A model generated the notes under the pieces. It searched no databases and was not told where the DNA came from. It worked only from the letters and a program-made list of their open reading frames with translations. From JAFTYO01 sp045644765 (GTDB lineage Bacteria > Pseudomonadota > Alphaproteobacteria > RF32 > CAG-239): a stretch of 64,000 nucleotides of DNA. Positions 58,439-64,000 of the stretch are shown one piece after another. Numbering within the stretch: position 1 is the first letter of the stretch; every line of letters begins with the position of its first letter. A program made the position numbers and the translations under genes. The stretch lies in the NCBI GenBank assembly GCA_045644765.1, contig JAZRHM010000001.1, positions 62,001 through 126,000 on the forward strand, read 5' to 3'.

Positions 58439-59959
58439 ATGGAAAATCTTGAAAATATGCCCAGACCTGAAATTGTATTGGTAGCAGACACTGTTGCTCG
58501 TGAAAAGAACATTGATAAAGAAGATGTTTTTGTAGCAATGGAAATAGCCATTCAAAAAGCAGGTCGTTCTCGTTATGGTTTTGAACACGATATCAGAGCA
58601 AATATTGATCGTAAAACAGGTGCAATCAGCTTAGCTCGTTATCGTGAAGTTGTAGCAGATGATGCAGAAGTTGAAAATGAAGCTGCACAATTGCGTTTAA
58701 AAGATGCTAAATGCTACGATAAAGGTATCGAAATAGGTGAGTTTATTATTGATCCTTTACCTCCGATTGATTTTGGTCGTATTGCTGCACAAACCGCAAA
58801 ACAAGTTATTGTTCAAAAAGTTCGTGATGCAGAACGCAATCGTCAATATGAAGAATATAAAGAAAAAATCGGCACTATTGTTAACGGAACAGTAAAACGT
58901 TCAGAGTTTGGCAATATTGTATTAGATATTGGTAAAACTGAGGCTGTTTTGCGTCGTGATGAGATGATTCCGAGAGAAAAATTCAAAAATGGTGATAGAG
59001 TTCGTGCATATGTATTAGATGTTCGTCGTGAAAACAGAGGACCTCAAATTTTCTTATCAAGAACATGTCCTGAATTTATGGCAAAACTTTTCACATCTGA
59101 AGTTCCGGAAATTTATGATGGTATAGTTCAAATTATGGGCGTTGCTCGTGATCCTGGTTCAAAAGCAAAAATTGCCGTTAAAGCCAATGATGTAACAGTG
59201 GATCCTGTTGGTGCTTGTGTCGGTTTACGCGGTATCAGAGTTCAAGCTATTGTAACCGAATTACAAGGCGAAAAAATAGATATTGTTCCATATTCTGAAG
59301 ATAAAGCTCAATATTTGGTAGCCGCTCTTGCTCCGGCAGAAGTTACAAAAGTGGTTATTGATGAAGAAAATTCACGTATGGAAGCTGTTGTACCACAAGA
59401 ACAATTTTCTATTGCAATTGGCAGACGTGGTCAAAATGTTAAACTTGCATCTCAACTTTTAGGCGCTGATATTGATGTTTTAACAGAAGAACAAGAGCAA
59501 GAACGCAGAGCCAATGAAAATAAAGTTCGTTTAGAGCGCTTTATGGAAGCCTTGGATGTTGACGATATGATTGCTCATCTTCTTATTGCCGAAGGTTTTT
59601 CAACTATCGATGAAGTTGCTTTTGTAAACTTAAAGGAACTTGCTGAAATTGAAGGCTTTGATGAAGATGTTGCAACCGAATTACAACGTCGTGCTAAAGA
59701 ATTTGTTGAAAAACGCAACAAAGACTTTGCTAAGAAAAGTAAAGATTTAGGTATCGATGAAGATTTAAAAACAATTGACGGTTTAGATCAGGATATGATT
59801 ATTAAATTGGCTGAAAACAACATTAAAACATTAGATGATTTAGCTGATTTAGCTGCCGATGAATTGATTGAAATCTTAGGCGAAAATGCAGTTACTCAAG
59901 TTGAAGCAAATCGTGTTATTATGGCTGCACGTGAACACTGGTTTGCTGACGAACAATAA
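58439..59959 (+). CDS. nusA: Transcription termination/antitermination factor NusA
   Basis: A 506-residue protein; ATG 58439 has GAGG 8 bases upstream. It has an N-terminal RNA-polymerase-binding domain, an S1 domain (from about 135, GTIVNGTVKRSEFGNIVLD) and KH1/KH2 (GACVGLRGIRVQAIV; SIAIGRRGQNVKLASQL). Two C-terminal acidic helix-hairpin-helix repeats follow (MIAHLLIAEGFSTIDEVA and MIIKLAENNIKTLDDLA), as in E. coli. It binds elongating polymerase and controls pausing and termination. Confidence 0.97.
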   Translation: MENLENMPRPEIVLVADTVAREKNIDKEDVFVAMEIAIQKAGRSRYGFEHDIRANIDRKTGAISLARYREVVADDAEVENEAAQLRLKDAKCYDKGIEIGEFIIDPLPPIDFGRIAAQTAKQVIVQKVRDAERNRQYEEYKEKIGTIVNGTVKRSEFGNIVLDIGKTEAVLRRDEMIPREKFKNGDRVRAYVLDVRRENRGPQIFLSRTCPEFMAKLFTSEVPEIYDGIVQIMGVARDPGSKAKIAVKANDVTVDPVGACVGLRGIRVQAIVTELQGEKIDIVPYSEDKAQYLVAALAPAEVTKVVIDEENSRMEAVVPQEQFSIAIGRRGQNVKLASQLLGADIDVLTEEQEQERRANENKVRLERFMEALDVDDMIAHLLIAEGFSTIDEVAFVNLKELAEIEGFDEDVATELQRRAKEFVEKRNKDFAKKSKDLGIDEDLKTIDGLDQDMIIKLAENNIKTLDDLADLAADELIEILGENAVTQVEANRVIMAAREHWFADEQ

Positions 59960-59970
59960 GAGATAAAGTT

Positions 59971-60537
59971 ATGGAAAAAGAGACAAACAGAAAATGTATC
60001 GCAACCGGGGTTATAAAACCCAAAGATGAACTGTTGAGGTTTGTTAAAACACCCGATAGCCGTTTGGTGCCGGATTTTAACAAAAAGCTTGACGGTCGCG
60101 GTCTGTATGTCTCTATTTCCAAAAAAGCTTTAAAAACTGCATTGGATAAAAATTTATTTATTAAATCTATTCATCTTCATTTAAAAATTGAAGACAATTT
60201 TTTAGAGATGGTAGAGCAATTGTTATATAAGAGAGGTTTGGAATTTATAAATCTGGCACGCAAGGCAGGTGCACTTGTGACCGGTTTTGAAAAAGTGAAG
60301 GAAAGCATTTTAAAAAACAAAGCAGCCTTCTTGGTTGAAGCAACAGATGCAGGTCAAGACGGCTCCGAAAAAATCCGCTCAGTAGCTAAAAACTTAGAAA
60401 TTGTGAAGCTATACAATATTGAAGATTTAGATACTGCGCTTGATAAGGTTAACACAGTGCATGTTGCAATTTTAAAAAGCGACATAGCCAAAACAGTTTA
60501 TGAAAATTTGAAAAGATATCAAACTTTTCTTGATTAA
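59971..60537 (+). CDS. rnpM: YlxR (DUF448) RNA-binding protein fused to an L7Ae-like domain
   Basis: A 188-residue protein. The N-terminal YlxR domain has RKCIATGVIKPKDELLRFV and KLDGRGLYVS. Residues 85-188 resemble the L7Ae/YbxF fold (FINLARKAGALVTGFEKV, then AAFLVEATDAGQDGSEKI). The Bacillus YlxR (RnpM) modulates RNase P. The fused form between nusA and infB is typical of Alphaproteobacteria. It overlaps nothing and is spaced 11 bases after nusA. Confidence 0.85.
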   Translation: MEKETNRKCIATGVIKPKDELLRFVKTPDSRLVPDFNKKLDGRGLYVSISKKALKTALDKNLFIKSIHLHLKIEDNFLEMVEQLLYKRGLEFINLARKAGALVTGFEKVKESILKNKAAFLVEATDAGQDGSEKIRSVAKNLEIVKLYNIEDLDTALDKVNTVHVAILKSDIAKTVYENLKRYQTFLD

Positions 60538-60556
60538 GATATGGAGAAAAAAACAT

Positions 60557-63079
60557 ATGACAGATGATAATGCAAAAGGTAAATTAACATTATCCGCAAA
60601 GTCAACTTTAACGCTGAAAAATCCGGCAAAAATCGGATCATCTGACGGTAAAAAAATGGTGCAGGTTGAAGTGCGTAAAAAACGCATAATTCCGGCAAAC
60701 GGAGAAGTCCAAACTCCAAAGGTTGAAATTGATGAAGCAACAGCTCAAAAACTTCGCTTAATTGCCGAAGCAAAAGAGCATGAAGCTAAACGTCAAAAAG
60801 AGCAAGAAGAAAAAGATGCCGTCAGAAAAAAACAACGTGAAGAAATGGAAGAAAAACGCTTGCAAGAACAAAAAGAGCAAGAAGAAAAAGCTCGACTTGA
60901 GCAAGAGCAACTTCGTCAAGAGCAACTTCGTTTAAAAGAAGAACAGGAAGAAAAAGAAAGAAAAGCAAAAGAAGAAACTAAAAATCAAAATGCTTATAAG
61001 TCTTCCGATGAAGATAAGAGTTACAATCGCAATAAAAAATCTCGCGATTATGACGACGATGACGATGATGACGGTTATAAAAAAGATAAAAAATCTTTAA
61101 ATTCTTTATCAAAGCCATTAAGCAAAGCCGAGACATTTGAACAAGAGCGTAAAAAGATTCAAAAACGAAGTTTTGAATCACCTCGTCGTAACAACAAAGT
61201 AAGTCTTAATGCTTATATGAACAACGATGACGATGATGATGACTATGGCTATGGAGCTCCTCGTCGCAGATTTAAGAAAAAGCAACCTAAACCCGTTGTT
61301 CAAGTTACCCCACAAGAAAAAATCATCAAAGAAGTTATTATTCCTGAAGTGATTACTGTTCAAGAGCTTGCAAACCGTATGGCAGAAAAAAGTGCCGAAG
61401 TTATCAAAAAGTTGATGGCTTTGGGCGTTATGGCAACCATAAATCAACCGATTGATGCTGATACAGCACAAATTGTGGTCGAAGAAATGGGGCATAAGTT
61501 TAAACGTGTTGCAGATAGCGATGTTGAGGAAGGTTTGACAGGTCCTGAAGACAGTGTAGATGATTTATTACCAAGAGCACCTGTTGTAACAGTTATGGGA
61601 CACGTTGACCACGGTAAAACATCTTTATTGGATGCATTAAGAGAGACAAACGTGGTATCAAAAGAAGCCGGCGGTATCACTCAACATATCGGTGCTTATC
61701 AAATTGAGGTTCAAAACGGTCAAAAAATTACGTTTATTGATACACCTGGTCACGAAGCGTTTTCAGAAATGCGTGCCCGTGGTGCAAAAGTTACTGATAT
61801 TGTCGTGTTAGTTGTTGCTGCAAATGATGGTATTATGCCACAAACAGTTGAAGCTATCAGACATGCGCAAGCAGCTGAAGTTCCGATTGTGGTTGCTATT
61901 AATAAAATTGACTTGCCTGCAGCTGATCCGATGCGTGTGAAAACAGAGCTTTTACAACATGGTATTGCTGTTGAAGAAATGGGTGGTGAATGTTTATGTG
62001 CTGAAGTTTCCGCTAAAAAACGTATCAACATTGATGGTTTATTGGAAGCCATCTTATTGCAGGCTGAAATTTTAGACTTAAAAGCAAACCCAAATCGTAA
62101 AGCAGAAGGAACGGTTATTGAAGCTAAAATGGAAAAAGGACGTGGTAGTGTTGCTACAATTTTGGTTCAAACCGGAACATTAAAAGTGGGCGAAGTATTC
62201 ATTGCAGGTAAAGAATGGGGACACGTTAGAGCTATGTTTAATGAACATGGTAAAAAACTACTTGAAGCAGGTCCTGCAACACCGGTTGAGGTTTTAGGTT
62301 TGCAAGGAACTCCATCTGCAGGTGATAATTTTGTTGCCGTAAAAGATGAAACTCAGGCTAAAGAAGTTACCAACTATCGTATCAGAAAAGAACGTGATGC
62401 TAAGTTAGTTAAAAGTGCAAAATCTGCTATGGAGCAAATGCTTGATAAAATTAAATCAGGCGAATCTAAACACTTGGCTGTTATCATCAAAGCTGACGTT
62501 CAAGGTTCTATAGAAGCAATTGAAGGAACAATCAATAAACTTTCTAACGATGAAGTTTCCGTTCAAGTTTTACACTCTGCAGTCGGACCTATTTCCGAAT
62601 CAGATGTTACACTTGCTAAAGCATCAAATGCCTTCATTATCGGCTTTAATGTTCGTGCAATTCCTCAAGCTCGAGATATGGCACGTCGTGATGGTATTGA
62701 TATCCGTTATTATTCAATCATTTATGATGTTGCCGATGATGTTAAGAAAGGTTTAGAGGGCTTGCTTTCACCTGAAATCAGAGAAAAACTCCTAGGATAT
62801 GCTGAAATTCGTAATGTATTCAACATTACAGGTGTCGGTAAAGTCGGTGGTTGTATGGTAACGGAAGGTATCGTAAAACGTGGTGCCAAAGTTCGCTTAC
62901 TTCGTGACAATGTGGTTATTCATGACGGCTCACTTGCACAACTTAAGAGATTTAAAGAAGACGTTAAAGAAGTGCGTGAAGGTTATGAATGCGGTATGAG
63001 TTTTGAAAACTATAACGATATTCAAGTTGGCGATTTTATCGAGTGTTATGAACTTGAAACAATTGCTGCAAAATTATAA
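60557..63079 (+). CDS. infB: Translation initiation factor IF-2
   Basis: An 840-residue protein; ATG 60557 has GGAG upstream. A long charged N-terminal extension (residues 50-245) contains Glu/Gln/Lys-rich coiled coil and two Asp runs (YDDDDDDDGY, NNDDDDDDYGYG). Then come IF2_N (VQELANRMAEKSAEVIKKL) and the GTPase with G1 GHVDHGKT near residue 348, G3 DTPGHEAF and G4 NKID. Domains II to IV end at DFIECYELETI. It places fMet-tRNA on the 30S subunit. Confidence 0.97.
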   Translation: MTDDNAKGKLTLSAKSTLTLKNPAKIGSSDGKKMVQVEVRKKRIIPANGEVQTPKVEIDEATAQKLRLIAEAKEHEAKRQKEQEEKDAVRKKQREEMEEKRLQEQKEQEEKARLEQEQLRQEQLRLKEEQEEKERKAKEETKNQNAYKSSDEDKSYNRNKKSRDYDDDDDDDGYKKDKKSLNSLSKPLSKAETFEQERKKIQKRSFESPRRNNKVSLNAYMNNDDDDDDYGYGAPRRRFKKKQPKPVVQVTPQEKIIKEVIIPEVITVQELANRMAEKSAEVIKKLMALGVMATINQPIDADTAQIVVEEMGHKFKRVADSDVEEGLTGPEDSVDDLLPRAPVVTVMGHVDHGKTSLLDALRETNVVSKEAGGITQHIGAYQIEVQNGQKITFIDTPGHEAFSEMRARGAKVTDIVVLVVAANDGIMPQTVEAIRHAQAAEVPIVVAINKIDLPAADPMRVKTELLQHGIAVEEMGGECLCAEVSAKKRINIDGLLEAILLQAEILDLKANPNRKAEGTVIEAKMEKGRGSVATILVQTGTLKVGEVFIAGKEWGHVRAMFNEHGKKLLEAGPATPVEVLGLQGTPSAGDNFVAVKDETQAKEVTNYRIRKERDAKLVKSAKSAMEQMLDKIKSGESKHLAVIIKADVQGSIEAIEGTINKLSNDEVSVQVLHSAVGPISESDVTLAKASNAFIIGFNVRAIPQARDMARRDGIDIRYYSIIYDVADDVKKGLEGLLSPEIREKLLGYAEIRNVFNITGVGKVGGCMVTEGIVKRGAKVRLLRDNVVIHDGSLAQLKRFKEDVKEVREGYECGMSFENYNDIQVGDFIECYELETIAAKL

Positions 63080-63090
63080 GGAGAAAACAG

Positions 63091-63498
63091 ATGGCGGTAA
63101 AAGAACCTTCTCAACGACAATTACGTGTCGGACAAGAAATAAAGAAAATCATCACATCTGTTATTGAACGTGGCGATTTAAGAAGCAAAGAAGTAAGAGA
63201 TACTCTGATTACGGTTACGGAAGTCAGAGTGTCTCCCGACTTAAAATATGCTACAGCTTATATTATGACATTAAACGGTAAAAACTTAGGTTTGGTTCTT
63301 GAAATGTTAAATGAAGAAGCTTGGATTTTCAAAAAACAAATTGGAGCAAAACTTCAACTCAGGTATACTCCGGACATTAACTTTAGAGTTGATGATACAT
63401 TTACCGAAGTAGACCGCATTGAAAAGCTCTTGCGCAACCCCAAAGTTGCACAAGATTTGGCAAAACCTGATACTGAAGATGACAACAGAAGTGAATAA
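63091..63498 (+). CDS. rbfA: Ribosome-binding factor A
   Basis: A 135-residue KH-like protein with QRQLRVGQEIKKIITSVI, VTVTEVRVSPDLKYATAYI-type core (residues 45-62) and LQLRYTPDINFRVDDTF. It acts late in 30S maturation. AAGGAG lies 7 bases before the ATG, and it is 11 bases after infB. truB, the usual next gene, does not follow. Confidence 0.95.
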   Translation: MAVKEPSQRQLRVGQEIKKIITSVIERGDLRSKEVRDTLITVTEVRVSPDLKYATAYIMTLNGKNLGLVLEMLNEEAWIFKKQIGAKLQLRYTPDINFRVDDTFTEVDRIEKLLRNPKVAQDLAKPDTEDDNRSE

Positions 63499-64000
63499 AG
63501 CGTATCAACTGTTAAACAGTAAGTTACGCAAATTATTAAACAAAAAAAGTAATAAATGGGACGCCAAAAAAAATTGGCGTTTACCTTCTGTTTGTTATAC
63601 ATTGGAGCACAAGTTAGCATTTTTGGCTTGTGAGTATCATTTTATCGGCAGATATTCTTTATGTGGTTTTCTTCACGATTGGGACAAACCTTGGATGTAT
63701 ATGTGTCCATGGTTAAAAGAAAATGAAATACAAATCATTCATCAAAGAAACAACCCATATCATATTGAATCAGGTAAGTTTACCTCAATTGTTCACTTAG
63801 TGGATATATACATTGACTGGGAATGTGCAGCGATTACTAAACCTGATAAGCCTCTCAATGCTTTTGAGACGGCATTACATTTTTATCCTGAACATCTGAA
63901 ATATGTAGTTCCGTTGTGTTTGGTTTTTAATTCTGATTCCATAAAATCAAATGTATGGTTGCATCATTGGCATCAGTTGGCAAAAAATGATGAAAAAAAT
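63479..64000 (+). CDS. Unknown protein, DUF5662-like by eye; 3' end beyond window
   Basis: ATG 63479 overlaps the last 20 bases of rbfA, and the frame stays open for 174 codons to the window edge, reading MTTEVNKAYQLLNSKLRKLL. It has CYTLEHKLAFLACEYHF, SLCGFLHDWDKPWMYMCPW and IIHQRNNPYHIE. The order 'HK ... HDWDK ... HxxRNxxH' resembles the metal-binding pattern of DUF5662/HD-like proteins, where HK, HDLSK and H-x-x-R-N-x-H-H occur. Catalytic identity is not known. Its coupling to rbfA suggests it is co-transcribed with the ribosome-biogenesis operon. Confidence 0.55.
   Translation, partial: MTTEVNKAYQLLNSKLRKLLNKKSNKWDAKKNWRLPSVCYTLEHKLAFLACEYHFIGRYSLCGFLHDWDKPWMYMCPWLKENEIQIIHQRNNPYHIESGKFTSIVHLVDIYIDWECAAITKPDKPLNAFETALHFYPEHLKYVVPLCLVFNSDSIKSNVWLHHWHQLAKNDEKN

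Noticed and set aside
61040..61260. GAC/GAT-rich runs in infB
   Set aside because: They encode the Asp runs of the variable IF-2 N-terminal extension, and the frame is maintained.
1..64000. CRISPR arrays, insertion sequences, prophage structural genes, replication origin
   Set aside because: No regularly spaced repeats, transposase, integrase, capsid or tail genes, or DnaA-box clusters could be found.

Overview
The window is 64 kb of AT-rich bacterial chromosome (about one third G+C by eye), densely coding on both strands. Gene content and order point to an alphaproteobacterium. Supporting blocks are ppiD / tpiA-secG-pyrG, YqeY-dnaG, an MJ0042 zinc-ribbon protein beside ftsE-ftsX-DUF218-plsC, rimP-nusA-(YlxR+L7Ae fusion)-infB-rbfA, and an L10 leader of alphaproteobacterial type. 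LpxA, AsmA and outer-membrane proteins make it Gram-negative. AdhE and an L-lactate dehydrogenase-like enzyme suggest fermentative, low-oxygen life. The pilin-like proteins with a 'GRSMVEMLGVLAIIGV' start recall uncultured gut Alphaproteobacteria; that placement is from memory and is an inference.

Layout. Positions 1-7.4 kb are the accessory part: the 5' end of nfo, tRNA-Pro, an APH-fold kinase, a Rossmann/SLOG-like protein, a PGDYG-like protein, a GNAT acetyltransferase, a TIM-barrel isomerase/endonuclease, an outer-membrane barrel, an unknown protein with a decayed second copy, and a helix-turn-helix-like protein. About 100-bp repeats and a duplicated tRNA 3' end lie between them. From 7.4 to 12 kb, on the minus strand, are a short threonyl-tRNA synthetase with a Thr-rich leader peptide and attenuator, an aminotransferase, a short LDH and lpxA. 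From 12 to 20 kb are two tRNA-Leu genes, a TPR-methyltransferase, DUF192, recJ, DUF502, uppP, an M23 peptidase and xseA. From 20.4 to 21.9 kb is a four-gene cluster ending in a zeta-toxin-like kinase. From 21.9 to 36.4 kb is mostly housekeeping: dnaG, yqeY, ftsEX, plsC, ssb, fmt, ppiD, tpiA, secG and pyrG. From 37 to 46 kb are uvrD/pcrA, MoxR-DUF58-TPR, a PcfJ-like plus leucine-rich-repeat protein, and rplJ-rplL. From 46 to 56 kb are the nucleoside-salvage operon cdd-punA-deoA, a very large AsmA protein and adhE. From 56 to 64 kb are two divergent pilin-like genes, then the rimP-nusA-rnpM-infB-rbfA operon and a partial unknown gene.

The most interesting items are four. First, a 35-codon leader ORF on the minus strand (8922 to 8815) has six Thr codons among its last eight sense codons, overlaps an intrinsic terminator, and starts at the predicted transcription start; it precedes a ThrRS that lacks the editing and TGS domains. 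Second, four dispersed orphan pilin-like genes share a pilin start and a Cys-containing body but have no pilus machinery nearby. Third, a zeta-kinase gene follows three small unknown genes, the last overlapping it in the manner of a toxin-antitoxin pair. Fourth, a PcfJ-like/LRR protein sits directly upstream of a displaced rplJL operon. All assignments come from reading the sequence, without database searches.
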